A stretch of 63,656 nt of DNA from Flectobacillus roseus (GTDB taxonomy: Bacteria; Bacteroidota; Bacteroidia; Cytophagales; Spirosomataceae). The stretch lies in NCBI RefSeq assembly GCF_030056665.1, contig NZ_JASHIG010000039.1; one strand, given 5' to 3'. Shown here piece by piece: positions 17,098-25,755 of the stretch (position 1 is its first letter; each line of letters begins with the position of its first letter). The translations under genes were made by a program, and so were the position numbers. A model generated the notes under the pieces. It did no database searches, was not told the origin of the DNA, and saw nothing but the letters and a program-made list of their open reading frames with translations.

Positions 17098-17312
17098 TTT
17101 TTTAAGTGCTGGGTTGGGAGTGCAAGTGAAGAGTTTTTTGAAAAGATAAATCTTCATTCTCAGCTTATCACTTAAATCTATCTATCCCGAATTGATTTAA
17201 TTATTATGAAGCTTCAAATTATATAAGCCGTAAGTAATAGGCGAGAAAGGAGAATTTTTTCTGAAATTTTAGCCTACTGCATAAAGCTTAATGCTTAGAG
17301 CCTTATGTTTCA

Positions 17313-17350
17313 AACGACCTATCTTCGGGTAGGTCGTTGATTTTATTTTT
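17313..17350 (+). terminator. Terminator after the susCD-LamG operon
   Basis: AACGACCTA (17313-17321) pairs with TAGGTCGTT (17330-17338), followed by a T-rich stretch (GATTTTATTTTT). It ends the 9801-17097 unit, so the second GH144 gene probably has its own promoter or relies on read-through. The rest of 17098-17455 shows no gene; it contains the half-palindrome at 17405-17432. Confidence 0.75.
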
Positions 17351-17404
17351 GAGGAAAAAAGATGCTTGGGTTGAAGTTTTACAATATGAATAGTTTCGAC
17401 CAAA

Positions 17405-17432
17405 GATTCCATTTAGCGGGTGAATTTATTCA
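17405..17432. repeat. Half-copy of the 50-bp palindrome found at 48971-49020
   Basis: These 28 bases (GATTCCATTTAGCGGGTGAA then TTTATTCA) match, with one mismatch, one arm of the palindrome at 48971-49020 together with 8 bp of its flank. It lies 24 bp before the chosen start of the second GH144 gene. The match goes past the palindrome into the flank, which argues for common descent and not chance. Confidence 0.7.
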
Positions 17433-17455
17433 CTTATGCAAAACATCCCAATTTT

Positions 17456-19117
17456 ATGAAAGTCTTACCTTATCAAATATTTTGTGTATTGCTTTCTCTT
17501 CTTTGCGCTTGTTCCAAAAAAGCAACAGAGGAGGTAAAGCCAACGCCCATACCTAGCTCGTTTAGTCTCAATACTTTAAGAGTGAACGGAGACTTCAATG
17601 GCTTTGATTATAAAGATGTTACGACAAAACCTGAAATAATCCTTACTTTCAATACAGCGCTAGATGCTAGTTCGCTAGCATCAGCGATTTTGTTAAAAAA
17701 TACTGCTGGCAATTCCTTTGCTGTACAAACTTCTTTAACTCAAAATGACAGTGCGATTGTAATCAAACCCGCACTTGATTTGGATTACCTTAACAAATAC
17801 ACTTTATCAGTAAACAATAACCTAAAGTCAAAAGCAGGAGGTTCGCTCAGAACAGAATTTGCTGTCAATCTGTCGACGCAAATTGATGCCAAAGACAAAT
17901 TTCCAAGAATTAGCAATGATGAATTGCTGACCAAGGTTCAACAACAAACCTTTCGCTATTTCTGGGATTTTGGACATCCTGTTTCGGGGCTGGCTCGTGA
18001 ACGTAATACCTCTGGCGATATGGTCACCTCTGGTGGCTCGGGCTTTGGCATTATGGTGATGGTGGTTGGCATTGAACGAAAGTTTATTACACGTGAACAA
18101 GGGTTACAACGCCTCACCACTATAGTCGATTTTTTGACGAATCAAGCTGAGAAGTTTCATGGGGCATTTCCACATTGGCTCAATGGTGCTACAGGTAAAA
18201 CGGTGCCATTTAGTGCTAAAGATAATGGGGCAGATCTGGTCGAAACCTCATTTTTGATGCAAGGTTTGTTGACTGCTCGACAATATTTTGATGGCAATAC
18301 TCAGGCAGAAATTACACTTCGTCAAAAAATCAATACGCTATGGAACGGGGTCGAATGGAATTGGTTTACTCAAAATACTTCCAATGGGCTTTATTGGCAC
18401 TGGTCGCCAACCGATGCTTGGGCGATGAATATGAAAATATCAGGTTGGAATGAGGCTTTGATTACTTATGTTTTAGCGGCTTCCTCTGAAAAATATGCGA
18501 TATCCAAAGACGTATATCAAAATGGCTGGACTCGTAATGGCGCTTTCAAAAATGGGAATAGCTTTTTCGGTGTAAAGCTTCCGCTGGGTATCAATATGGG
18601 TGGACCGTTATTTTTTACCCAATATTCATTTTTAGGACTTAATCCCAAATTATTGACGGACCAATACACCAATTATTTTGACCAAAATAAAGCACATGCG
18701 CAAATCAATTATCTCTATTGCAAAGCCAATCCTAAACAATATGCTTTTTATGGAGAGAATTGCTGGGGACTCACTGCGAGTGACAACGAAAATGGGTATT
18801 CCGCTCACGCACCTGATAATGATTTAGGCGTAATTTCTCCAACGGCAGCACTAGCTTCTTTTCCTTATACGCCTACAGAATCGATGCAAGCTTTACAGTT
18901 TTTCTATTACAAATTGGGTGATAAAATCTGGAAAGAATACGGCTTCGTAGATGCTTTCAATCTGAATAAGTTTTGGTATGCTGATAGCTTTTTAGCCATC
19001 GACCAAGGACCTATTATTGTAATGATAGAAAACCATCGCTCTGGATTGCTTTGGAATTTGTTGATGTCTTGTCCAGAAGTAAAAAATGGCCTAAAGAAGC
19101 TTGAGTTGTCAAACTGA
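17456..19117 (+). CDS. GH144-type glycoside hydrolase lipoprotein with N-terminal Ig-like domain
   Basis: I chose ATG 17456 because it gives a clean lipoprotein signal (MKVLPYQIFCVLLSLLCAC, lipobox Cys19). An in-frame ATG at 17420 would add 12 non-signal residues. The protein is 553 residues: a SbsA/Big_5-like Ig domain (about 35-140), then a PF10091 (alpha/alpha)6 domain sharing many blocks with the first GH144 (FRYFWDFGHPVSGLARER, KDNGADLVETSFLMQGLL, NCWGLTASDNENGY, SPTAALASFPYTPTES). The lipid anchor and Ig spacer suggest display on the outer membrane, fitting an endo-beta-1,2-glucanase that makes import-sized oligomers. Endo versus exo is inference. It stands between two terminators, so it may be a single-gene unit. 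Confidence 0.85.
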   Translation: MKVLPYQIFCVLLSLLCACSKKATEEVKPTPIPSSFSLNTLRVNGDFNGFDYKDVTTKPEIILTFNTALDASSLASAILLKNTAGNSFAVQTSLTQNDSAIVIKPALDLDYLNKYTLSVNNNLKSKAGGSLRTEFAVNLSTQIDAKDKFPRISNDELLTKVQQQTFRYFWDFGHPVSGLARERNTSGDMVTSGGSGFGIMVMVVGIERKFITREQGLQRLTTIVDFLTNQAEKFHGAFPHWLNGATGKTVPFSAKDNGADLVETSFLMQGLLTARQYFDGNTQAEITLRQKINTLWNGVEWNWFTQNTSNGLYWHWSPTDAWAMNMKISGWNEALITYVLAASSEKYAISKDVYQNGWTRNGAFKNGNSFFGVKLPLGINMGGPLFFTQYSFLGLNPKLLTDQYTNYFDQNKAHAQINYLYCKANPKQYAFYGENCWGLTASDNENGYSAHAPDNDLGVISPTAALASFPYTPTESMQALQFFYYKLGDKIWKEYGFVDAFNLNKFWYADSFLAIDQGPIIVMIENHRSGLLWNLLMSCPEVKNGLKKLELSN

Positions 19118-19120
19118 GTT

Positions 19121-19291
19121 TGAAGCTGTTTAAACTTTTCAAAAGCAGATTTTATTGATTAATTCTTCGTCTTACTTTTTGCCTTGATACAAAAAGTAAC
19201 AAAAAAATCAAGAATTTATAAACTCGCTTCGCTCAAACAGTATAAATTCATTGCTTACGCAAGCAATTTTATGAAAGTTTAAACAGCTTCT
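19121..19291. repeat. Palindromic intergenic element with terminal inverted repeats
   Basis: The outer arms GAAGCTGTTTAAAC (from 19121) and GTTTAAACAGCTTC (to 19290) are inverted. Inside are the hairpins TTACTTTTTG (19171-19180)/CAAAAAGTAA (19189-19198) and ATTGCTT (19250-19256)/AAGCAAT (19261-19267). It has no coding capacity. The structure looks like a small non-autonomous repeat sitting in the 349-bp gap between two glycosidase genes. Confidence 0.65.
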
Positions 19292-19353
19292 TTTTCAAAC
19301 CGAGTTTTTCAACCCGAGCTTTTCAAAAAATATTTTAAACCGCGTAATTCTGC

Positions 19354-19387
19354 ATCCGTGGCATTCTATGAGTGTCACGGATTTTTG
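19354..19387 (+). terminator. Terminator before the six-hairpin glycosidase gene
   Basis: ATCCGTG (19354-19360) pairs with CACGGAT (19376-19382), with TTTTTG after it. It separates the second GH144 from the 19467 gene. Confidence 0.65.
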
Positions 19388-19466
19388 TTAAAAAATAAAC
19401 CCTGATAAGAAAGTATCCATAAATCATTAAATTTGATGTAGAATAAATCCATTTTTATAAATAAAT

Positions 19467-21875
19467 ATGAAATCAATCCTCAAAACCCTTTTGCTGGGAA
19501 GCATGGCTGTGGCCTCTATCCAAGCAAAGGCTCAAAAAGCCTCTTTACTTGATTTAACCAAAAATAGTGAGAGTATTTCAGGGAAAAAATCGTATCTGAA
19601 TACACCTTATGTAACTGCTGGCGACCGACTTTATATGGTCGGGCATCAAAATGGGCAATTTCCCGATTTAGGATGGCACGTCACTGGCGAAATGGGTGGG
19701 ATTTGGAATCACCCTATCAAATTGATGGATGGCTTTTCGGCTAAAATACATGCCAACGGTACTTCTCACTGTCTCGACCAAGCTACTTCTTTCGTAAATT
19801 TCCCTTATGGAAATAAGCATATTTATCAGGATATATTGCCAAACCTTTCTATTCAAAGATTTCAGTTTGTTCCAGATAAAACAGAAGCGGTTGTAGTAGA
19901 ATACACTTTTGAAAATCATGGCTTAAGTCCTCAAACCATAGAGTTTGAATTTACTGGACATAGCGATTTACGTCCTGTGTGGTTAGGGGAAAGAACTAAT
20001 ATGATTGATGCCGAGGATAAAGCTATTTGGCAAAACAAAACTCAATCTTGGGTGATTAAAGACCAAAACAATCCTTGGTATGTGCAGTTTGGTGCTAATA
20101 TTTCTACTATATCACATCATCAAAATACATCAGAATGCCAGTTTAATTCTCAAGGTTTAGGAACAAAAGCAAGCTTGGTATATAGCATAGTAATAGCGCC
20201 AAAATCAACCTTTATTTTGCCTATTGTTATTGCAGGTTCTTATCAATCGGAAACTGTGGCAAATAGTACTTTTACAAAAACGCAGAAAAGTGCTTCTGTT
20301 TTATTGCAACAAAAAATCAAAAGATATGAGGCTATCGCTAAGCAATCTGCGTTGACTGTTCCTGATAAAAAATTAGAACAAGCCTTTCGTTGGGTGAAAT
20401 ACAATACCGATTGGCTGGTGCGCGATGTCCCAGCTGTGGGACGAGGTATGTCGGCAGGTATGCCCGATTATCCTTGGTGGTTTGGAACAGATGCTGAATA
20501 TACCTTGAAAGGCTTAGTGGCAACTGGAAAAAAAGACCTAGTCTACGATGCTGTAGAGGTTTTGAATAAACTTTCAGAAAAAGAAAATGGAAATGGGCGT
20601 ATCGTACATGAGGTATCTTCAAATGGAGTAGTTTTTAATCCTGGCAATGTCAATGAAACCCCACAATTTGCCAGTATGATTTGGGAGATTTACAAGTGGA
20701 CAGGCGATAAAGCATTTTTACAAAAGTATTATCCTGTTATCAAAAAAGGATTAGACTGGCTTCTAAAGGAAAATGATAAAGATAAAAACTTGCTTCCTGA
20801 TGGCTTTGGTATGATGGAAATCCACGGACTCAATAGCGAGATGATTGACGTGGCAGTTTATACCCAAAAAGCCTTTGCAGATGCTGCTCAGATTGCAAAA
20901 ATCATGGGAGATACCGAACAAGGTTTGCAATATGAACGCAATGCTACGCAAATCAAACACCAAATCAATACTGATTTTTGGGTGCCAGAAAGTCAATCTT
21001 TTGCCGACTTTATAGGTACGAGAGAACAAACATTACACTTAATAGACGATGCAATTATACGAGCAGATACTCTAAAAAAGCCTTGGGCAGTTTCTGACCT
21101 AAAGCAACTAAAGTCAAGTGTTGAGGCTTTGCCAAAAGGAACCAAAAAAGGATTTGCCTTACATCATAACTGGGTCATCAATACACCTATGGAAATGGGG
21201 ATAGCCGATCCAGAGAAAGCTAAATTAGCGTTGACTAATGCCAGAAAATATACTAATCCATTTGGTGCATTTGTAACAGGTATTGACCGAGACGAAAGCT
21301 CTAATGCTGAGGAGGCTCCTTCAACTTTTGTAAGAAAATCTTTTACTTATACAGGTGCGGTGATGACTTTGCCAACGGGTGTGGCGGCTATTGGAGAAAA
21401 CAATTATGGTAATCCAGATGGAGCTTTGTGGTATTTGAACAAAATGACCAAAACCTTTAGTTATGTACTTCCAGGAGCGATATATGAAGTTTCGCCAGAT
21501 TATGGTATGATGTGTCAAGCTTGGAATTTGTATAGCTATGCTACCCCAATTATCAAACAGTTTTTTGGTGTTCGTCCTCAAGCGGGAGAGAAGATGATTG
21601 TTGTGCAACCTCAAATGCCATCTTCATGGAACGATGCTAAAATTGAACAAGTACATATTGGGGATAATACTCTAACTATGGCTTATCACAAAACAACATC
21701 TTCTATAAAAGTCGATTTACTACAAACACAAGCTGCTTGGAAAATAAAAGTACAATATCCTAAAGGGAAATACACCAGTTGGAAAGTTAATGGGAAATCA
21801 GCAAAGCCAGCGACCCAAGAGGGATTTGAGTATATATGGGTGAGTGGATTGAAGAATGTGGTAGAGGTTCACTAA
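19467..21875 (+). CDS. Secreted six-hairpin glycosidase, glycogen-debranching-like
   Basis: This 802-residue protein has a signal peptide (1-22, ending QAKAQ). It has an N-terminal beta-sandwich (about 40-280, with GDRLYMVGHQNG and VVEYTFENHG), an (alpha/alpha)6 domain (about 290-720, with PDYPWWFGTDAEYTLKG, VNETPQFASMIWEIYKWTGD and LPDGFGMMEIHGLNSEMIDV), and a small C-terminal sandwich. This order fits amylo-alpha-1,6-glucosidase/GDE-C-like proteins and other clan members. I cannot assign a GH family or bond specificity. As the last gene of the beta-1,2-glucan-type PUL, with no GH3 beta-glucosidase present, it may hydrolyse sophorose or short oligomers in the periplasm (inference). Confidence 0.75.
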   Translation: MKSILKTLLLGSMAVASIQAKAQKASLLDLTKNSESISGKKSYLNTPYVTAGDRLYMVGHQNGQFPDLGWHVTGEMGGIWNHPIKLMDGFSAKIHANGTSHCLDQATSFVNFPYGNKHIYQDILPNLSIQRFQFVPDKTEAVVVEYTFENHGLSPQTIEFEFTGHSDLRPVWLGERTNMIDAEDKAIWQNKTQSWVIKDQNNPWYVQFGANISTISHHQNTSECQFNSQGLGTKASLVYSIVIAPKSTFILPIVIAGSYQSETVANSTFTKTQKSASVLLQQKIKRYEAIAKQSALTVPDKKLEQAFRWVKYNTDWLVRDVPAVGRGMSAGMPDYPWWFGTDAEYTLKGLVATGKKDLVYDAVEVLNKLSEKENGNGRIVHEVSSNGVVFNPGNVNETPQFASMIWEIYKWTGDKAFLQKYYPVIKKGLDWLLKENDKDKNLLPDGFGMMEIHGLNSEMIDVAVYTQKAFADAAQIAKIMGDTEQGLQYERNATQIKHQINTDFWVPESQSFADFIGTREQTLHLIDDAIIRADTLKKPWAVSDLKQLKSSVEALPKGTKKGFALHHNWVINTPMEMGIADPEKAKLALTNARKYTNPFGAFVTGIDRDESSNAEEAPSTFVRKSFTYTGAVMTLPTGVAAIGENNYGNPDGALWYLNKMTKTFSYVLPGAIYEVSPDYGMMCQAWNLYSYATPIIKQFFGVRPQAGEKMIVVQPQMPSSWNDAKIEQVHIGDNTLTMAYHKTTSSIKVDLLQTQAAWKIKVQYPKGKYTSWKVNGKSAKPATQEGFEYIWVSGLKNVVEVH

Positions 21876-21891
21876 AACGGTTGCAAAATAG

Positions 21892-21919
21892 AAAAGGCTA
21901 TCCAATTGGATAGCCTTTT
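21892..21919. terminator. Perfect 28-bp palindrome, bidirectional terminator
   Basis: AAAAGGCTATCCAA and TTGGATAGCCTTTT are exact reverse complements with A/T runs at both ends, between the convergent stops of the glycosidase (21875) and ald (21944). Confidence 0.85.
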
Positions 21920-21943
21920 AAAAATCACCTAATATATAATCAA

Positions 21944-23059
21944 TTAAGCCAAAACTTCTGAAATATGGCAGTAAGGCAATTTCCAAGCCTCAGAAACACC
22001 TTTGTATACGATCTTGCCATTCACTACATTCAAGCCTTTTTTCAATTCTTCATTTTCTTTACAAGCTTTTTCCCAGCCTTTGTTTGCCAATTGGATTGCA
22101 TACGGTAAAGTAGCGTTTGTTAATGCTAACGTTGATGTATATGGTACAGCTCCTGGCATATTAGCTACGCAGTAGTGTACAATCTCATCAATTACAAACG
22201 TTGGATTTTCGTGTGTTGTTGGTGTACAAGTTTCGATACAACCACCTTGGTCAACTGCTACGTCAACTAGCACTGTTCCAGGCTTCATTTCTTTCAACAT
22301 GTCACGAGTAATCAAATGTGGTGCTTTCGCTCCTGGTATCAATACAGCGCCGATAATTAAATCAGCTAACTTGATTGCCTCACGTACATTGTATTCATTC
22401 GACATTACTGTGTCAACGTTGGCAGGCATTACGTCTTCCAAATAACGTAATCTTGGCAAACTAATATCCATGATAGTTACGTTTGCGCCCAAACCTGCTG
22501 CCATTTTAGCAGCTTGAGTACCCACGATACCACCACCTAATACCAATACGTTGGCAGGCTTTACACCAGCTACACCGCCCAACAAGATACCACGTCCACC
22601 CATTGGTTTCTCTAAGTATTTTGCTCCTTCTTGAATCGCCATACGACCAGCAACTTCAGACATTGGAACCAATAATGGTAAGCTTCTGTCTGCTTTCTCT
22701 ACTGTTTCGTATGCCAAACAAATTGCTTTACGTTCAATCATGGCATGCGTCAATTCTTCCGACGAAGCAAAGTGGAAATACGTAAATAACAATTGGTTTT
22801 CTTTGATTAATTTGTATTCAGAAGCGATTGGCTCTTTTACTTTCACAATCATCTCAGCAATTTCATACACTGCCTCGATAGTTGGAAGAATAGTAGCACC
22901 AGCTTTTTCGTAAGCTTCATCAGTGAATCCACTTCCTACACCAGCCAAAGTCTGAATATATACAGTGTGACCGTTTTTCTTAAATTCAGCAACACCAGCA
23001 GGTGTAAGTGCTACACGGTTTTCGTTGTTTTTGATTTCTTTAGGTACGCCGATGATCAT
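21944..23059 (-). CDS. ald: Alanine dehydrogenase
   Basis: Ald catalyses reversible NAD-dependent oxidative deamination of L-alanine to pyruvate and ammonium in the cytoplasm. The protein has 371 residues, the normal length. It shows the N-terminal signature MIIGVPKEIKNNENRVALTP, the dinucleotide-binding glycine motif LVLGGGIVGTQAAK (about 173-186), ADLIIGAVLIPGAKAP and the DVAVDQGGC segment (about 268-276). It is divergent from an Lrp/AsnC regulator across 341 bp, a classic arrangement in which Lrp responds to alanine and controls ald. Confidence 0.95.
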   Translation of the reverse strand: MIIGVPKEIKNNENRVALTPAGVAEFKKNGHTVYIQTLAGVGSGFTDEAYEKAGATILPTIEAVYEIAEMIVKVKEPIASEYKLIKENQLLFTYFHFASSEELTHAMIERKAICLAYETVEKADRSLPLLVPMSEVAGRMAIQEGAKYLEKPMGGRGILLGGVAGVKPANVLVLGGGIVGTQAAKMAAGLGANVTIMDISLPRLRYLEDVMPANVDTVMSNEYNVREAIKLADLIIGAVLIPGAKAPHLITRDMLKEMKPGTVLVDVAVDQGGCIETCTPTTHENPTFVIDEIVHYCVANMPGAVPYTSTLALTNATLPYAIQLANKGWEKACKENEELKKGLNVVNGKIVYKGVSEAWKLPYCHISEVLA

Positions 23060-23400
23060 AAGTTTTGGTTGGGGTTTAAGCCTAAGTTAGTCGGTTGATG
23101 ATTGTGTTATGTACCAGTCAATACTGGTCATCCCTCATTCGAAATTTTTTCTATCTATCCCTTGTATTCAATCTCGTTAGTCCAATTCGCCACACATAAA
23201 ATGACAATTTTACAACCGACTTCTTAGGTGTTTGTTGTTTGTGTTGATGAAGTGTTTGACAAAATTAGTGATAACAGAAAAATATTTTATGCTTCCATAA
23301 AAAATAAGAAATAGTTAAAATAAATTTGTCTTTATAGAGGAAAAAATCCTGTTTTGGGATATGTTTTCTAATCTCAACCAATAAAAATTTCTTTTTCGCC
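23060..23400. promoter_or_regulatory. Divergent promoter region of ald and the Lrp-type gene
   Basis: This is 341 bp without a gene. TAAATTTG at 23321-23328 matches the Bacteroidota -7 consensus for the rightward regulator gene. No clear riboswitch or strong palindromic operator is visible; Lrp sites are degenerate and could lie anywhere here. Confidence 0.4.
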
Positions 23401-23859
23401 ATGCAATTAGACGCTATAGATGTAAAAATATTACAATTAATTCAAGAAAATGCGCAATTAACCATCAAGGAGATCGCACGACAAATCAATTTGTCAATGA
23501 CGCCGACTCACGACCGAATCAAACGATTGGAACAGGAAGAAATCATTGAAAAATACGTAACTATTCTGAATCGAAAGAAGTTAGGGAATCCCCTGATGGT
23601 ATATTGTAGTATTACCTTGGATAAACAACAGAAAAACCAATTTGTAGAATTTGAGGAGGCTATTCGTCAGTACCCAGAGGTGATAGAATGCTGCATTGTA
23701 TCAGGCAATTATGATTATCTGATTAAAGTAATTGCAAAAGATATGGAAGCCTACAACGATTTTTACCAACGAAAGCTCTCTGCTTTAGCGAGTGTGGCAC
23801 ATATCAGTAGTTCCTTTGTGATGTCTGAAGTGAAAACAACTACCGTAATTCCTTTATAA
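23401..23859 (+). CDS. Lrp/AsnC family transcriptional regulator
   Basis: This 152-residue protein has an N-terminal winged HTH (LDAIDVKILQLIQENAQ, then TIKEIARQINLSMTPTHDRIKRLEQ, about 19-43) and a C-terminal RAM/ACT-like ligand and oligomer domain (about 65-145, with VIECCIVSGNYDYLIKV). The length is normal for the family. Adjacent and divergent to ald, it most likely senses alanine or another amino acid and regulates ald and itself. The assignment to family is firm; the effector is inferred. Confidence 0.92.
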   Translation: MQLDAIDVKILQLIQENAQLTIKEIARQINLSMTPTHDRIKRLEQEEIIEKYVTILNRKKLGNPLMVYCSITLDKQQKNQFVEFEEAIRQYPEVIECCIVSGNYDYLIKVIAKDMEAYNDFYQRKLSALASVAHISSSFVMSEVKTTTVIPL

Positions 23860-23953
23860 GACGAGTTATTCTTTAATAGAATTCTGTTATTTGGTGGTGG
23901 TAGTATTAAGGCTTTACGCTAGATAATAATGAAGAGAATCGCTATAAAAAAAT

Positions 23954-23986
23954 GACCTGTAAGTAGTTCGAAAACGCTTACAGGTC
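23954..23986 (-). terminator. Terminator for the FAD oxidoreductase gene
   Basis: GACCTGTAAG (23954-23963) pairs with CTTACAGGTC (23977-23986). On the minus strand it is followed by ATTTTTTT, so it terminates leftward transcription from the gene ending at 24173. The remainder of 23860-24172 shows no gene. Confidence 0.7.
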
Positions 23987-24172
23987 TATCGTTGAAGTGT
24001 AATTTGGTATGCAAACATAACACCGATATTTCACATAAACAAATATGAGTATTTTTGCTTAATATTAAAATATTTGAAGAAAGCCCCTATGGATTAATTA
24101 AGTTTTGTAATATTAAAAAAATACAAATTTGATTTCGCAGAAAGTCTTTATTGCCAAATAAAATTTTTTTCA

Positions 24173-25300
24173 CTAAAATTCTTTTCCATGCGTAGATTGT
24201 ATGAATATACCTAGTGCTGGACGGCAAATTTTAAAAAAGTAGCGTACAAATTCTGTTAGTACTGGATGCCCAAACAATGATTGGATATGTCTGCCAGCCC
24301 ATAAACGAAACCCGAAATAATTCTTCCAAGTTTTTTGATATTGGGCTTCCACAACCTCTCTGTGCTCAAAGTTTTCTAGTATAATTTCCGAAATAAGTTT
24401 GGCGCCATGAATAGCCATTGCCATACCATTTCCACAAAGTGGTGTAATGAGTCCTGCTGTATCTCCAATCATAATGATATGATTTTCGATTTGTATTTTA
24501 GGAGAAAATGAAATTTCATTGATAACCTCAGGCTTGTCATATAGAAATTCTGCCTCCGAAAATATTTGCTTGAGATGAGGGTTTTTCCAGAGAATATTCC
24601 TTTCCATCTCAGATACACTCTTATATTTTCTTAAATTTTCCCGAGTTGTCAAGTAACACAAACAGTATTTGTTGTCTTCAATAGCCGAAATTCCACAGTA
24701 TCCATTCTCAAAATTGTGCAAACTGATGAGGTCTTTTGGATAGTCGTATCGTATATGATATTTGACTCCAATGTAGGGGCTTCTTGCCTGAAGAAAGGGG
24801 CGTTGTAGATACTGATCTAGCTTGGTTCGTTTTCCATAAGCGCCTAATACATAGTTGGCATAAATAATTTGATTAGAATGGCTTAGTTGAATTTTAAATT
24901 GGTTTTCTTCAAAATAAATGCTTTCAACTTCGGTACCAGTTTGGCAGTGTACCCCGCATTTTAGGGCAATTTTGTAAAGTTCGTTATCCAAAGTATATCG
25001 ACTCAGACCGAAGCCACCAAGGTCTAGAGGATAGTGAAGACTTTTACCAGATGGCGCTGTGAATTGAAACTTGCTAATTTTCTGTATATCTAACTTTTCT
25101 AGGTTAAGTCCAATTTTAGTTAGATAGTTTTTGGTCTCATTAGAAATATATTCACCGCAAACCCGATGAAAAGGGTAATGCTTTTTTTCGAATAAAATTA
25201 CCTGTTTTCCAGATTTTTGGAGATGGATTGCTGCGCATAATCCTGCCAAACCTCCGCCAACTATTGCTATGGGATATATTTCTGTATTGTTAGTTTCCAT
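24173..25300 (-). CDS. FAD-dependent oxidoreductase (geranylgeranyl reductase/halogenase-like)
   Basis: This is a 375-residue protein. The N-terminal Rossmann FAD motif IVGGGLAGLCAAIHL (about 13-27) is followed by the acidic residue in FEKKHYPFHRVCGEYIS, which resembles the VCGEfls segment of geranylgeranyl-reductase-like flavoproteins. The second FAD motif IIMIGDTAGLITPLCGNGM lies at about 271-289. In many Bacteroidota such a gene sits with a type III polyketide synthase and a methyltransferase, but neither is present here. The substrate is unknown. It has its own terminator and no operon partner. Confidence 0.8.
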   Translation of the reverse strand: METNNTEIYPIAIVGGGLAGLCAAIHLQKSGKQVILFEKKHYPFHRVCGEYISNETKNYLTKIGLNLEKLDIQKISKFQFTAPSGKSLHYPLDLGGFGLSRYTLDNELYKIALKCGVHCQTGTEVESIYFEENQFKIQLSHSNQIIYANYVLGAYGKRTKLDQYLQRPFLQARSPYIGVKYHIRYDYPKDLISLHNFENGYCGISAIEDNKYCLCYLTTRENLRKYKSVSEMERNILWKNPHLKQIFSEAEFLYDKPEVINEISFSPKIQIENHIIMIGDTAGLITPLCGNGMAMAIHGAKLISEIILENFEHREVVEAQYQKTWKNYFGFRLWAGRHIQSLFGHPVLTEFVRYFFKICRPALGIFIQSTHGKEF

Positions 25301-25542
25301 CTGATATTTGAGATAGTATTTTATGAATAACTTCTGGAAGATGGTGAAAGTTTACGACGCATCTCTAATTGAGCGATTTAGTGGTTGAGTGGATGAGTGG
25401 TTATTGTAAAGATACCTTGTTTTAAATTTTGTAAATTTTAGGAATACAAACTTATTTGTTCTTAGGAATTCTAATTTTAGAGTTAGGGTTTTGCGAAAGT
25501 TTTATCTTGTTCAAAAGAGTTATTATCCATTGTTTTTTGACG

Positions 25543-25606
25543 TGTAGGTGCAACCCTTGCGGTTGCCATTTTGCATGTGGTAAAGCAAGAGTTACCACTA
25601 CATCAA
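25543..25606. repeat. Double-hairpin intergenic element
   Basis: Two adjacent stems, GCAACC/GGTTGC (about 25550-25566) and GTGGTAA (25577-25583)/TTACCAC (25592-25598), are flanked by GTGTAGG and CTACATC. This looks like another short palindromic repeat type. The rest of 25301-25616 shows no gene. Confidence 0.45.
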
Positions 25607-25616
25607 TTTTATTTTA

Positions 25617-25662
25617 ATCAAAAAGGCGATCAAAAAACTAATTTCGACCGCCTTTTTGATAC
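25617..25662. terminator. Terminator downstream of the M16 peptidase
   Basis: ATCAAAAAGGCG (25617-25628) pairs exactly with CGCCTTTTTGAT (25649-25660), with A/T runs built into the stem, so it can work in both directions. It lies about 95 bp beyond the M16 stop. Confidence 0.7.
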
Positions 25663-25755
25663 TATATTTCTAGTTTTTCAAAATAATCACACATTCACTC
25701 AACCACTAAATCACTAATTTGAAATGACTTGTGTTTGATGAAATGTCATGTCATT

